From Desulfuromonas sp. (GTDB lineage: Bacteria; Desulfobacterota; Desulfuromonadia; Desulfuromonadales; Geothermobacteraceae): DNA of 64,000 nucleotides. Under the pieces are notes generated by a model, which worked only from the letters and a program-made list of their open reading frames with translations, did no database searches and was not told the DNA's origin. The stretch is taken from NCBI GenBank assembly GCA_002868905.1, contig PKUA01000047.1, positions 1-64,000 of the forward strand, written 5' to 3'. Below, one piece after another: positions 45,205 through 56,300 of the stretch (positions within the stretch are counted from its first letter, which is position 1; each line of letters opens with the position of its first letter). The position numbers and the translations under genes are program-made.

Positions 45205-48200
45205 ATGAAAAAAATTGTGTCCCGGTGGAACCGGGTCATTTTCTTTTGTCTTGTGGCTTTGTTTGCATTTGGGTGTGGCGGTGGAGGGTCAACCGGATCC
45301 GACACGACAACCATCCGGGGATTGTTGACGGACGGTCCCATCCAGAACGGCTGGGTGGAACTGCTGGATATAGAGACCGGAGAATTGGCGAGAGAGTGTG
45401 GTGCCGGGGGGAGTGGCTTGTGTCGAACCCTGACCGATGAATTTGGCGAATTCCTGTTGCAGGTACCGGAAGATTTCGATGCCGCCCAATATGCCCTTGT
45501 CAGCACCGGCGGGATCGATGCGTTAACCGGTGTCGATTTCTCCCCCTTCCGGCTCCGATCTGATCTTTCCCTCTTCAACGGACAACTTGACAACGTCATC
45601 GTTTCTCCCCTGACGACCCTGCTCAGTTACCAGTTGGCGGAAAACGCTCCTTTAGCGGATGCCGCCACCGCTGTTTTGGCCGCTCTGTCATTGCCGGTTG
45701 ACAGTAACCCGCTTGCCGATCCGGCGACAACGCCAGCCCTGATCAAGGCCTCCCTGTTAACGGTCAAAATTGTCCGCGAGCTGGATAGCGTCGGTGTTGC
45801 CGAGCCGTTTCGTGCCCTTGCCGGCCAGCTTGACGACGGCATTGAAGCAGGGCAGATCGGGATGAACGACGGTTTGACCGATCTCGGTTTGACGACGGAA
45901 GCCCTGAACAGGATCGGCGATCTCGAGGAGAGATTAACCGGGACAGCCCAGGACTACTCCATCTTCGTCGAGGAAGAGTTGTTCCAGGCTCTGGGCGAGA
46001 GTGTTGCACTGTTGTTTCCCGACACCGTTGATTTGGACGATGAGGCCTTCAATGTGAATGGACGGGAATTGGTTCGGGACATGGTCCGGGCTGCCGGTGA
46101 AGAGCCGATTCCCTTGAACCGTATCGCTCCGCAGCGTTTGGCGCGCTACGCACTCCACGATTACGGGTTTGACTTGTTTGCCGACCTTACGGTTTCGGCC
46201 GAGGAGTTCGCCGGACGATTGAACGGGGATGCAGAAGCCGGTCTTGCTCCCTTGGCCGAGAACCCTGATATTTCCGAGCTTGCCGCATTGACCTCCCTCT
46301 ACGCCGTGGAGGTGCCGCTGCTGCCGACCAACCTGCTCGGAAACGACAACGCCGCACGCGTCTCTTACTACTACCAATCGGATGCGAGCCCGTTTTACGC
46401 AGCGGAACAGCTTGTTGGTCAGATCGCAGACGACCTGATCAACGATGCCATCCTGATTGACGTGGTTGAAGGAAAATCCACCGCAGGGCTGTTTGACGAG
46501 GCCCGCGTTCTGGTGGAGACTCAAATCTATACATCTGCGGCAAAAGCGGATGGTTACCTTTGGCTCGCCCGAGGCTTTATCGCACTGGGTCGTTTTGCCG
46601 AGGCGGAAGAGGTCCTGTCGCTCGCCTTTGACCTGGTCAGGACGATCGTCGATTCCAAGGGGGCAGCTCAGCTCGGATCGGACGAAACAAAGACACTTTA
46701 CGCGATTGCCAACAATTATCGGAAGTCCGGCAATGTCAGCGCAACCGAGGAGGTCTTTGACTATCTTGCAGGTATTGCCAATCAGTCTGAAAGTTCGACC
46801 ATATATGGCCGACTCGGAGTCGTGCTCCGTGACCTGGTGGACGACCTGCATGCCGATGGGGATGTTAATGGAGCGCTCGCTTTTCTCGGTGAATTGTACT
46901 CGCTGGCCCAACAGGCACCGCCCAATGTGTCAACCCGGAGCGGGGTCACCTATCAATATTACAAAATACGGGTCTACCTTCTGGAAGAGGCTGCTCGTCG
47001 GTATGCCGAATTTGGCGACTCGGACACGGTCTGGTCCATTTACCAGCAGATTGTCGCTTTGCGAAACGATGACGGCCTGGAGGGTTTGACCTTCGGTGAA
47101 ACCTGGTTTTACATGGCATTACTGGTCGACGACCTCTACCGGGTCGGATTCGAGGCAGAGGCACTGGACGTGGCCGATTCCATCCCGGAAGAGTATGAGA
47201 ATTATTACGGCGCGACCCGTTCCGGAAGCTTCTATCAACAGACCGCCTACCAGTCGGTGGTCGAATGGGTCGCCCTGAGCCAGGGGATCGAAGCGGCACT
47301 GCCCCTGCTGGAAGATTATTTCCCAGACATTCCGGACCGGGTTGAGGCGATGACTTATTTCGCCACAAACCGGAATAACCCGAACCTCGCTGCAGTTCTG
47401 ATCGAAGCCGGCAGGACGGCCGATGCCCGGGTCGTGCTGGATGCCGTTGGGCCGCTTCTTGCCGCATACCAACCCGCATCCGACAAAGACCGTCTGGACG
47501 ATCTGATCGAAGATGGCTATTTAAAGCTGGCCCGGCTCTACCATGAAACAGGCGATGTTTCCGCTGCGCTCAACCAGCTCCAGGCTGCCGAGATCGTTCT
47601 TGCCGACCTGGTCGGTGTGCAGTACCGCGTGGAGGGGATGTGCCTGACGGCTGACGTATACCAGCTCCTCGGCGAAACGCTTGCCGCGGAACAGCTTCTG
47701 GCTGCGGCCTGGAACGAGATGGCGACCGTCCTCGGTGCCAGCGATCCGGAAGATGAGGCCGATCTTCTTGAACTGATTGCTGTCGGGTATCGTAACCTGG
47801 GCCTGAGTCTGCCCGATCCGCTGATAGCAGGTTGGCTCGATACCATCGAGCTGATTTTCGACCCCGTGGCCGAATACAGCGGCAACGGGCATGATAAAGC
47901 CGCCAGGGCACAGATTGGCCAATGGCGTTCGGCGGCAGTTCTGCTGTTCGCCGCCGGTCTCGAAGAAACTGCCTTCGGTCTGCTGCAGGCGGCGGAAAGC
48001 ACGGCCTGGCAAATATTTGTTCAAGCAACCCAGGTTAGCCAGCTGACTTTGATCGTGCGCAGCTGGACCACAATCGGCCAGATTGACCAGGCCTTGCGAC
48101 TTGCTTTCGAATTGCCCTTCCTCTCCGGACAAGGCGAAGCGCTGCAGGCGATTGCAGAGGTCCTCGTGGCGAAGGATGACTTCCCCGAATCCGACGTGGC

Positions 48201-48363
48201 GCGTGTTGATACGGATGGTGATGGCCAACCGGATTTCTGGAACCCGTCAGCGTCGCAGCAGGATATCAATGCAAGCGGCCTGGTGTTGGACCCGGACAGC
48301 GACGGAGACGGCCTGAATGATGAACAAGACCCGCGTCCACTGTATTTCGATGAAGCTGGCTGA
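45205..48363 (+). CDS. Large TPR lipoprotein with calcium-binding tail
   Basis: 1052-residue lipoprotein: signal peptide with lipobox FAFGC (Cys24) followed by GGGG. Residues about 30-180 have a carboxypeptidase-regulatory-like opening (TIRGLLTDGPIQNGWVELLD) and a VSPLTTLLSYQ segment common in deltaproteobacterial lipoproteins. The middle (about 390-980) is an array of TPR-like helical pairs. The end carries two thrombospondin-type-3-like Asp loops, DTDGDGQPD and DPDSDGDGLND. The start ATG at 45205 has a G-rich ribosome site; upstream in-frame ATGs do not. Probably outer-membrane-attached. First gene of the five-gene run and 14 nt ahead of the receptor gene. Function unknown. Confidence 0.8.
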   Translation: MKKIVSRWNRVIFFCLVALFAFGCGGGGSTGSDTTTIRGLLTDGPIQNGWVELLDIETGELARECGAGGSGLCRTLTDEFGEFLLQVPEDFDAAQYALVSTGGIDALTGVDFSPFRLRSDLSLFNGQLDNVIVSPLTTLLSYQLAENAPLADAATAVLAALSLPVDSNPLADPATTPALIKASLLTVKIVRELDSVGVAEPFRALAGQLDDGIEAGQIGMNDGLTDLGLTTEALNRIGDLEERLTGTAQDYSIFVEEELFQALGESVALLFPDTVDLDDEAFNVNGRELVRDMVRAAGEEPIPLNRIAPQRLARYALHDYGFDLFADLTVSAEEFAGRLNGDAEAGLAPLAENPDISELAALTSLYAVEVPLLPTNLLGNDNAARVSYYYQSDASPFYAAEQLVGQIADDLINDAILIDVVEGKSTAGLFDEARVLVETQIYTSAAKADGYLWLARGFIALGRFAEAEEVLSLAFDLVRTIVDSKGAAQLGSDETKTLYAIANNYRKSGNVSATEEVFDYLAGIANQSESSTIYGRLGVVLRDLVDDLHADGDVNGALAFLGELYSLAQQAPPNVSTRSGVTYQYYKIRVYLLEEAARRYAEFGDSDTVWSIYQQIVALRNDDGLEGLTFGETWFYMALLVDDLYRVGFEAEALDVADSIPEEYENYYGATRSGSFYQQTAYQSVVEWVALSQGIEAALPLLEDYFPDIPDRVEAMTYFATNRNNPNLAAVLIEAGRTADARVVLDAVGPLLAAYQPASDKDRLDDLIEDGYLKLARLYHETGDVSAALNQLQAAEIVLADLVGVQYRVEGMCLTADVYQLLGETLAAEQLLAAAWNEMATVLGASDPEDEADLLELIAVGYRNLGLSLPDPLIAGWLDTIELIFDPVAEYSGNGHDKAARAQIGQWRSAAVLLFAAGLEETAFGLLQAAESTAWQIFVQATQVSQLTLIVRSWTTIGQIDQALRLAFELPFLSGQGEALQAIAEVLVAKDDFPESDVARVDTDGDGQPDFWNPSASQQDINASGLVLDPDSDGDGLNDEQDPRPLYFDEAG

Positions 48364-48377
48364 ATGAGGGTGATGCG

Positions 48378-50840
48378 GTGCGACGCTTGATGCATAGCGT
48401 CGGTGCGGGGGGGATACTGCTGTTTGCAACCTGCTGGTTCCCTTTCCCTGTCGACGCGGAGTCGCAGCAGGCGACCCGGCTCCCCGAGGTCGTCGTTTAT
48501 GGCGAAATGGCTGTCGATGCAACCGGCAGCTCCCGCCTGGGAAGCGGCTTGATCGAGAACCTTCCTGCGAATAATGGTACCGTCAGCGAATTGTTGCAGG
48601 TTTTTCCGGACGTCCAGAACAGCGAAGAGTTCTCCTCATCCCGCACCGGCGGGGAGATCCTCCCCCCTGATCTCTCCATCTCCGGGGGGAAGGTATTCCA
48701 GAATAATTTCAGTTTCGACGGGTTCGACAACAACAGCCTGCTCGATCCGACGGCGCGCAATCCGATGGATATCACGGATGTGCCGGGACATCCGCAGAAG
48801 TTTTTCCTCAATGCAGACCTGGTTGACGAAGTTCTCCTCTACGACAGCAATATCCCGGCACGGTACGGTGGCTTTACCGGTGGGGTGGTCGATGTCAGGA
48901 CCCGGCAGCCCCGCGACCGGTTTTCCGGTGAGGTCGGCTATCGCCATACCAACGCGGATTGGACTTCGCTCCACCTGAGCGAAGATGACCGGGCCGGGTT
49001 CTCTAACTCCGACAGCGCCAACAAACAGCCGGATTTCAAGAAACACCAGGCCGGCTTCGGCGTCGATATCCCCCTGGCAGAGGGGACCGGACTCCTGTTC
49101 GATTACCGTCTGCTCAGTTCGACGATCCCCCTGCACCATCTTGGCGAGGAGGTGTCCCAACACCGCAGGAACCAGAACATTCTCGCCAAATTTTCCCACG
49201 AGCCATCGTCAACGGACAGCTTTGACATCATCGCACTCTATGCTCCGTACGAGGCCGACTATTTTATTCGAAACAGCGCTTCGAGCGATTTTGAAATCGA
49301 AGGAGGAGGGTGGCAACTTGGTGGTACCTGGCACCATGACTGGCTTGACAAGGGGTTGGAGGTCCGTTTCGGTGTTACTGATCACTGGAATGAACGGTCG
49401 GCCCCGCTTGACTGGAAAGACTGGGCTGCCACCGACACCAAGGACTGGGGGAAAAATATAGGTTCCCTGTCCAGCCAGGAAGGCGGTTTCGGTTCGATTG
49501 AAAAAAACCAGGTTGACATCGAGTTGGGCGCCGAGCTGGTGTTTTTCCCCGTGGGGGATGGCGAGTTGAACCAGGAAATAGCCGTCGGCGCCGAGCTGGT
49601 CTGGCTGAACGGACGTTATGATCGTGCCGAAACCACCGGGGTCTACAGAGATCCGAGATTGACGCCGGACGTCATTTGCGGGGCCGACAACACAACCTGT
49701 GTCGATGGTGAGCAGTTTTTCACCAAACGGATTCTGTATCCGGCAGAGCAGGTCAATGAATCGATCTTTGGCTCGGCATTTTATCTTGAAGACCGCCTGG
49801 CCTACAGGCGCCTGATGGTCCGACCAGGGTTACGCCTCGACTACGACGATTACCTGCAGAACCTCAACCTGGCGCCCCGCCTGGCAGCCGAGTACGATCT
49901 TTTCGGTGATGGCGATTGCAAGTTGGTGGCAGGCGTTAACCGCTATTATGGCCACGGTTTACTCTCCTTTAAACTGCGGGAGGCAAAAAAAAGACCGGCC
50001 AATGAATATCGCACCACCTCGGGCAATCTCTTGCAGCCGTGGCAGGATGACCCACTCAAGCTGTACAACCAACATCGGTTCTCGGATCTCGATACCCCTT
50101 ACGCGGACGAGTTTGTCCTCGGTATCGACCAGAAGATTGGTGGTGGACTGTTCAGCACCAAGTGGGTCGGACGGCGCAGTCACGATGAGTTTGCCCGTAG
50201 CTATGGCCCGATCGAGGCAGACGGTCTCCGGTATTATGAGATGAACAACGCCGGATCGAGTCGGCATGATAGCGTTCGACTCTCCTGGGAACGTTCCTGG
50301 CCGAATCAGTTTCTCCTGCTGAGCTGGAATGTCCAGAGCAGCAGGAGCAGCCACGAGAACTACAACGCAGTACTCGATAACGACGCAGGCGAGGAACGGG
50401 TCTGGTATCGGGGGGAAATCGTATACCGAAGCGAGCTTCCCAGGCGTGACTACAACAGGGCTCATTCCGCCCAGATCCTGTATACCGTTAGTTTGCCGTA
50501 CGGTTTCTCCTGGTCCAATGTGACCCGCTACCTCGGTCCGTACGACGCGCTGGTCAACAGCAACGAGGAGCAGCCGGTTCCGTCCGCCGATCAGCGAATC
50601 GACCTGTTGACCGGTTTGCCGATCGAAGAGAGTCTTGCTGTGTATGAAGATGTCAGGTATGGCAGCGAACTGATTTTTGACTGGAAAATCACCTGGCAGC
50701 ATATTATGTTCAAGCGGTACCCAATGAGTTTACAGCTTGATCTGCTCAATGTTTTTAATCGAGAGGTCGAGTCGGCCACCCGGCCAGGAACCTACCGGAC
50801 CGGACGGCAGGTCTGGGCAGGGTTGAACGTCGCGTTTTAG
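48378..50840 (+). CDS. TonB-dependent outer membrane receptor
   Basis: 820-residue protein with a signal peptide (about 1-27), a TonB-box-like LPEVVVYGE (about 35-43), a plug domain to about residue 180 (LSISGGKVFQNNFSFDGFDNNS, and YGGFTGGVVDVRTRQP at its end) and a beta-barrel with alternating aromatic strands ending in Phe (AGLNVAF). GTG start with GAGGG upstream. Sequence gives no ligand. The divergent TonB-like gene and the kinase/propeller/regulator downstream suggest that uptake or binding of its ligand is linked to signalling. Confidence 0.87.
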   Translation: MRRLMHSVGAGGILLFATCWFPFPVDAESQQATRLPEVVVYGEMAVDATGSSRLGSGLIENLPANNGTVSELLQVFPDVQNSEEFSSSRTGGEILPPDLSISGGKVFQNNFSFDGFDNNSLLDPTARNPMDITDVPGHPQKFFLNADLVDEVLLYDSNIPARYGGFTGGVVDVRTRQPRDRFSGEVGYRHTNADWTSLHLSEDDRAGFSNSDSANKQPDFKKHQAGFGVDIPLAEGTGLLFDYRLLSSTIPLHHLGEEVSQHRRNQNILAKFSHEPSSTDSFDIIALYAPYEADYFIRNSASSDFEIEGGGWQLGGTWHHDWLDKGLEVRFGVTDHWNERSAPLDWKDWAATDTKDWGKNIGSLSSQEGGFGSIEKNQVDIELGAELVFFPVGDGELNQEIAVGAELVWLNGRYDRAETTGVYRDPRLTPDVICGADNTTCVDGEQFFTKRILYPAEQVNESIFGSAFYLEDRLAYRRLMVRPGLRLDYDDYLQNLNLAPRLAAEYDLFGDGDCKLVAGVNRYYGHGLLSFKLREAKKRPANEYRTTSGNLLQPWQDDPLKLYNQHRFSDLDTPYADEFVLGIDQKIGGGLFSTKWVGRRSHDEFARSYGPIEADGLRYYEMNNAGSSRHDSVRLSWERSWPNQFLLLSWNVQSSRSSHENYNAVLDNDAGEERVWYRGEIVYRSELPRRDYNRAHSAQILYTVSLPYGFSWSNVTRYLGPYDALVNSNEEQPVPSADQRIDLLTGLPIEESLAVYEDVRYGSELIFDWKITWQHIMFKRYPMSLQLDLLNVFNREVESATRPGTYRTGRQVWAGLNVAF

Positions 50841-50899
50841 CCCGGTACATCTCCTGACGTCGTACGAGCCGAAAATCCCGTTTCCCCTAGGTGTTTTTT

Positions 50900-53311
50900 A
50901 TGCGGCTCTTTCGTGAAGCGTCACTGCAGGGCAAGCTGACCTGGGTCATGGTTCTGACCAGCGCCCTGGTGGTTTCTTTTGTCATGGGTGTGGTCATCGT
51001 GCTGCAAGTGGTCAACTTCCAGCGCGGCTTGGTGGAGAAAATCGCAGCTCTTTCCGAGGTGACCAGCATCAACTGTCGCCAGGCCATGGAGCTGGAGAAA
51101 CCTTTCCTCGCGGACAAGATTCTGCAGTCGCTTAAAGTCGAAAAAGATATTCAGGCCGCTTTTCTTTATAAAAAGGAGCGGCCTTTCGCTTTTTATATCA
51201 GGTCGGCCCCGGAGGGGGGAATGCTGGGGGATTCATTGCCCTATGTACAATGTCCACTCCTGGAGTCTGCTGCGGAGATTGATGAGGCAACCTACCGTTT
51301 CAGCTGGTCGCATCTCGATTATGTGCTGCCGATCTTTTCAAAAGGTGAAATCGGCGGGCGACTGTTTATCCAGACCGGTTTATTCCAGCTCTATGAACTG
51401 CTTTGGCAGTATGCCATCGTGATCGTGTTGCTCGGGTTGATCTCCCTGGCATCTGCCTATCTGCTTTCCCGTTCATCCCAACGAGTCGTTACCGAGCCGA
51501 TACTCAAACTGGTGGGCGCGATGGAAAGCGTCTCGCAGGGTAATGACTATTCCATTCGGGTCCAATCCGAGAGTCTTGACGAGATCGGTCAGTTGACGGA
51601 CGGCTTCAATCACATGCTGGAACAGATTGCGCTAAGGGATGAGGAAATTGCCCGTCACCAGGTCAATCTCCAGTTGACCGTTGATCAGAGGACCGATGAG
51701 CTGCGCCTGTCAAATGAAGATCTTCAACGTACCGTTGGTAAGCTCAGCGAGGCGACGCGTGAGGCTGAGTCCGCGAATAAAGCAAAATCGGAGTTTTTGG
51801 CCAACCTGAGTCATGAAATCCGGACACCGATGATCGGGGTTCTCGGCATGACCGAGTTGCTGATGAATTCCGATTTAAGCGAGGAGCAGCAGCGCCAGGC
51901 CGCGATTGTTTTCAACTCGGGTGAATCACTTTTGGAAATGATCAACGAGCTGCTTGATCTGGCAAGAATTGAAGCAGGGAAGATGGAACTCGCTAAGGAA
52001 CGATTCAACGTTCGAGATACGGTTAGAGGGGTGGTTGACCTTATGTCCGGCGCGGCCGACGCAAAGGGGATCGGCCTGAAATGGGACATCAATCCGGAGG
52101 TGCCGGAGGAGATCCTCGGCGACAAGGGCAGAGTTCGTCAAATCTTGCTGAATCTTGTCGGAAACGGGGTCAAGTTCACCGATCACGGTGAGGTTGCTGT
52201 CAGGGTTTTGCCGAAATTTTATGAAAAGGGACCGGCCGGTTTGCGGATCCAGGTTGTCGATACCGGGGTTGGAATGACCGAAACTTTGCAGCGGCAAGCG
52301 TTTCAGGCCTTTATGCAAGGGGATTCCTCTGCGACAAAGCAGCATCCGGGGACCGGGCTCGGATTGACAATCGTTTCCCAGTTGACGGAACTGCTCGGTG
52401 GTAATGTGCATTTGCGGAGTGAGCCTGGCAACGGCACCGAGGTGACCGTCGATCTGCCATTGTTCGCCTGGAAGGCCGAGACCGCTAAAGCAGCAACCAT
52501 CTGTGACCAGACACAGACCCGTATTTTCCTGGTGAGTGATGAATTGGTGATCCATACCGGCCTGGTCAATGAATTGGAGCAGGCCGGTTTCGTCGTGGAG
52601 TGTTTTTCCAGCGGCCCTGATCTTGTTGCGCGGATGGCCGAAACGGGAGGGGGATCCTTCTGTGAGGTCGTTCTCCTCGATGCCGAAATGCCCGGCCTGG
52701 GTGGGCTGCGCCTGGCTCGACAAATCAGGCGGGCGCAAGCTGAGAACAAACTGATTGCCATTTTCGGTGACCTTGCTTCGGAACAACAGAATTCAGCCAT
52801 TGAAATTGAACAATGTGTCTGGTTGAGGAAGCCACTGACATTCACTGGTGTCGAAAAACTGCTTGCAGGTCTGACTCCTGAGGGGATGTCGGACATGTCT
52901 TCAAATAAATTCCGCAGTAATCCAGGTTCTTGGTCTGCCAAAAGGTTGTTGCTGGTCGATGACAGTCCAGTGACACAGGAATTGGTCGACGCAGTCCTGG
53001 CGGACAGGCTCGGTCTGCTCGAGATGGTCGGGAGTGGTGAAGACGCCATCCAGTTGTTGGTCAAAAAACAATTCGACCTGGTGCTGATGGACTGTCGATT
53101 GCCAGGAATTTCGGGGTTCGAGACCGTTCGCAGGTTGAGGGATTCCGGATTCGATGAGCCAATCATCGCTTTGACGGCCCGGGCCATGCCTGAAGATGTC
53201 AGACTCTGCCTTGATTCGGGCATGAATGATTATCTTGGTAAACCGTTTCGCAGGGACGACCTCCTGGAAACGGTCGGTCGGTATCTGGCCGAAAACCGGG
53301 GAGCAGGGTGA
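50900..53311 (+). CDS. Hybrid sensor histidine kinase with two receiver domains
   Basis: 803-residue inner-membrane kinase: membrane helices at about 14-38 and 168-190 enclose a periplasmic sensor of about 130 residues. Then HAMP (190-245), a coiled coil, the phospho-acceptor H305 in SHEIRTP, ATPase domain (about 405-525, GTGLGL), a first receiver-like domain (about 540-655) and a second receiver (about 682-800). The second is complete (D687-D688, D731, K781). The first keeps D594 and K644 but has S546-D547-E548 where an acidic pair is expected, so it may be degenerate. ATG with AGGTG in front; a GTG 9 nt upstream is the alternative. Its stop overlaps the propeller gene. Confidence 0.9.
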   Translation: MRLFREASLQGKLTWVMVLTSALVVSFVMGVVIVLQVVNFQRGLVEKIAALSEVTSINCRQAMELEKPFLADKILQSLKVEKDIQAAFLYKKERPFAFYIRSAPEGGMLGDSLPYVQCPLLESAAEIDEATYRFSWSHLDYVLPIFSKGEIGGRLFIQTGLFQLYELLWQYAIVIVLLGLISLASAYLLSRSSQRVVTEPILKLVGAMESVSQGNDYSIRVQSESLDEIGQLTDGFNHMLEQIALRDEEIARHQVNLQLTVDQRTDELRLSNEDLQRTVGKLSEATREAESANKAKSEFLANLSHEIRTPMIGVLGMTELLMNSDLSEEQQRQAAIVFNSGESLLEMINELLDLARIEAGKMELAKERFNVRDTVRGVVDLMSGAADAKGIGLKWDINPEVPEEILGDKGRVRQILLNLVGNGVKFTDHGEVAVRVLPKFYEKGPAGLRIQVVDTGVGMTETLQRQAFQAFMQGDSSATKQHPGTGLGLTIVSQLTELLGGNVHLRSEPGNGTEVTVDLPLFAWKAETAKAATICDQTQTRIFLVSDELVIHTGLVNELEQAGFVVECFSSGPDLVARMAETGGGSFCEVVLLDAEMPGLGGLRLARQIRRAQAENKLIAIFGDLASEQQNSAIEIEQCVWLRKPLTFTGVEKLLAGLTPEGMSDMSSNKFRSNPGSWSAKRLLLVDDSPVTQELVDAVLADRLGLLEMVGSGEDAIQLLVKKQFDLVLMDCRLPGISGFETVRRLRDSGFDEPIIALTARAMPEDVRLCLDSGMNDYLGKPFRRDDLLETVGRYLAENRGAG

Positions 53312-56300
53312 TGTCGTCCATGCCATGGAAAATCCTTCTGGCTGTTTTTGGATTGCTAGCGTTGTTGATTTTAACCACGCGGGAGCAGCTTTGGCCTGTG
53401 ACACGGCAGACTTCGGCGATTTCCAAGGTTGCCCAATTGCCGGCGACGTCAAATGGAGAGATTCAACTCGGTTTTGTCGGGGAGAACATCTCAACAAGTT
53501 TACGCGTTACCCTGCAGCCGGATTTATCAAATCGCCACCTTGTCGCTGACACTTGGAAAACCTGGGGGCAAATTAATGACTTCGCCCTGTATGGAAACCA
53601 TGCCTACCTGGTCGACAGGGAATTCGGCCTGTTGGTCATCGATGTTTCAGATGCAGGTCGGATGCACCTGGTCCAGAGTGTCGACCTTCCGGAAGAAGGG
53701 TGGAAGATTTCGATCCGTGACGGTTTGGCAGTGGTCGCACTGCCAAGATACGGAGTACAGTTTTTTGACCTGAGCCAACCGGCCCGTCCCGAATTGCTGA
53801 CGTCGTTTCCGTTTGAAGGGGTGACCCACGATGTTGTTGTGGCCGATCACCGCGTTTTGGTCCTCTCTCTTCCGCAGGGGGTTCAGGTCATCGACGCACG
53901 GGAACCGCGACACCCGAAGTTACTCGGTCATGTTGACATTCCCGGCCGTGGTTCGGAGATCGTCGTTGATGGAACCAGGGCGGCGGTCGCCTGTCGCAGT
54001 GGCGGAGTTGCTCTTCTCGACCTCGCTGCAGGGGAGATGCCGAAAATATCCTCCGTCCTGACAACCGACTTTCCTGCCATGTCCGTCGCCATGCGAGACA
54101 ATCAATTGGCGGTTGCCTTTCAATACCAACACGGTTTCGACCTGTTTGAAATCAGGGGAAACCGTGTTGTCACCTCCCAGCCAGGGCCGAAAAGTTTTTA
54201 CGCCCGGACTCTCGTCCTTGAGCAAGGACGAATCCTGGTCGGTTCAGCCGATGGATTCCGGATGTTTCAAACCGACCACGCTCAGGGAATACGCGAAATC
54301 GTTCACTTGGAAACGGAGCGCACGCCCTTCGAAATAGCCCGGGACGGTGCCAGGCTGTTTCTACTTGGTCGGAATATGCCCTTGATGAAATTGAACTGGG
54401 ATAGCCTGGTCGATCATGGGGGGGAGGGCATAAGGAAAATCTATCCGGATGTTTTCGGGATAGCCGAAAAGGAAGGGCGCCTGTTCCTTTCTGGTAAGCC
54501 GTTTGGATTACGTATTGCTCGCCGGTCTGGACCACACTCCTGGACGACCCTGGCCGATCTTGGCCCGGCGTGGAGGCCATCAGTCGTTGCAGCTTCCGGA
54601 GATAAAGCGCTGATTGCCGGCCGAGTCGGAGGCCTCGGCCTGCTCAGGGTCGACCCAACTTCCGGTGAGGTTGAGGAGCAATGGCTGGATACGAATGCCA
54701 TCTCCGCAATGAAAATTCATGCGGGACAGTATGCCCTGATTGCTGAATCCCGTGGACGCCTCGGAATATTCAATCTGGATCAGTCGTTGTCGAGTGGGAT
54801 CAAGTGGCTCCCGCCCCTGGCAGGCTCCGTTAACAGCCTTGATGTCAACAACTCCTGGGTCGCCCTCTCCGAGGAGATGGTCGGTATCGAAATCATTGGC
54901 TGGGACGGAGTCGGGAAAGAAACATCCCGGCAATTTCTTCCTTTCGACATCCGGATCAGACAGGTTCGTCTTCAGGGTGACTTGTTATTTGTGCTTTCCT
55001 CTTCCGGGGCGCTCTACCGAATGACCATCAATTCCGAAGGGCGACTTCGGGAAAGGGCTCATCTCAACCCTGGCAAGCCGATAGGGCATATGGAAATGTA
55101 CGATGACAGGCTTTATCTGGTTCAGAATGATGGGTCAATCTCCGTCCTTGAGTCCGGTGAAGACCGAAGCTCCAAATTGGTCGGAAAGGTCTTTGCTGAT
55201 AACACCCCGGGGATGTTGAGAATCTGCGCCGGCAATGGCCGTCTTTATGTGAGCAATTATCAGGGGTTGTTCGTGTATGAGGTCTCGAAGGCCGGAGGTC
55301 TGATCCTGATACGCCATGTTGAGAACGATAGCAGTATCATCGATATGTCCGCGGATTCTGATCTGCTGTGGATTGTCAGTCGCGACCGGGGGCTGGTCCT
55401 GTTCGAGAGACAGGAGAGAGACGCTCCCACCCTTCGAAAACAGTGGCAGATGCAGGGGCGAGAGGTCGTCATTGTCGATCAGACCGCATTGGTAAGAACC
55501 AATGAAGGCCTCTTGGTTGTTGATATAGCCGATCCGCGCCGACCGCGATTGATCGAGAGAAGACATGTCGGCTGGGATGTCACAGGTATTTGTCGCATCG
55601 ACGATGTGATCGTGCTGGTGGATAAAGTGATGGGAATGTTTGTTTTTCAATTGACAGATGAACGTCGCTTAATCGAGGTCGCGACCCTTCCATTGCCGGG
55701 CAAGGCCTGGGGGGCGGTCGTGCTTGAGGACATGGTACTCATCCCTTGCGGCAGTGAGGGACTCGCGATCGTCAGGTTGGCGGACCCTGAGGCCCCGTCT
55801 TTGGTTACCATCGAGGAACTTCCGTTGCCTCTCGCCTCTTTTGCGACAGCACGCGGGGTCGCGGTTCACGATCGGATCGCTTATGTCGCCCAGGGCAGGG
55901 CTGGAGTGCAGATCCTCCAACTTGATTCCACCGGCTTTCCGACTTCGGCCAGCTTGTTCGATACATTTTATTTCGCCCGCAACGTTAAAGTCGTTGGTCA
56001 ACGCCTTTTCGTCGCAGATGTCTTTGGGGGTGTTCTGGTCTATGACCTTTCTGACCCTTTGAACCCCCGATTCGAAGATGTTGTTGACGTTGGCCATAGT
56101 GCCAGGGATCTGATTCCGGTCGGCGAAGAGATCTGGGTTCCGGAGCCGATGCGACTGATACCTAAGCCAATGTCGCTTGGTTTGGAACGGTCGGGTAGGG
56201 AGATTGTGGCAACGGTTCCGGGTTCCCTTGGGGAAGGCTGGTACAACCTTCGGGTCATGGAACCCGGGGTGGGAGTTCTGTGGGAAGGATTTCTTGGAAA

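Noticed and set aside
45934-46911. 325-codon minus-strand frame inside the lipoprotein gene
   Set aside because: Antisense shadow of a well-supported gene, Cys- and Arg-rich with no domain.
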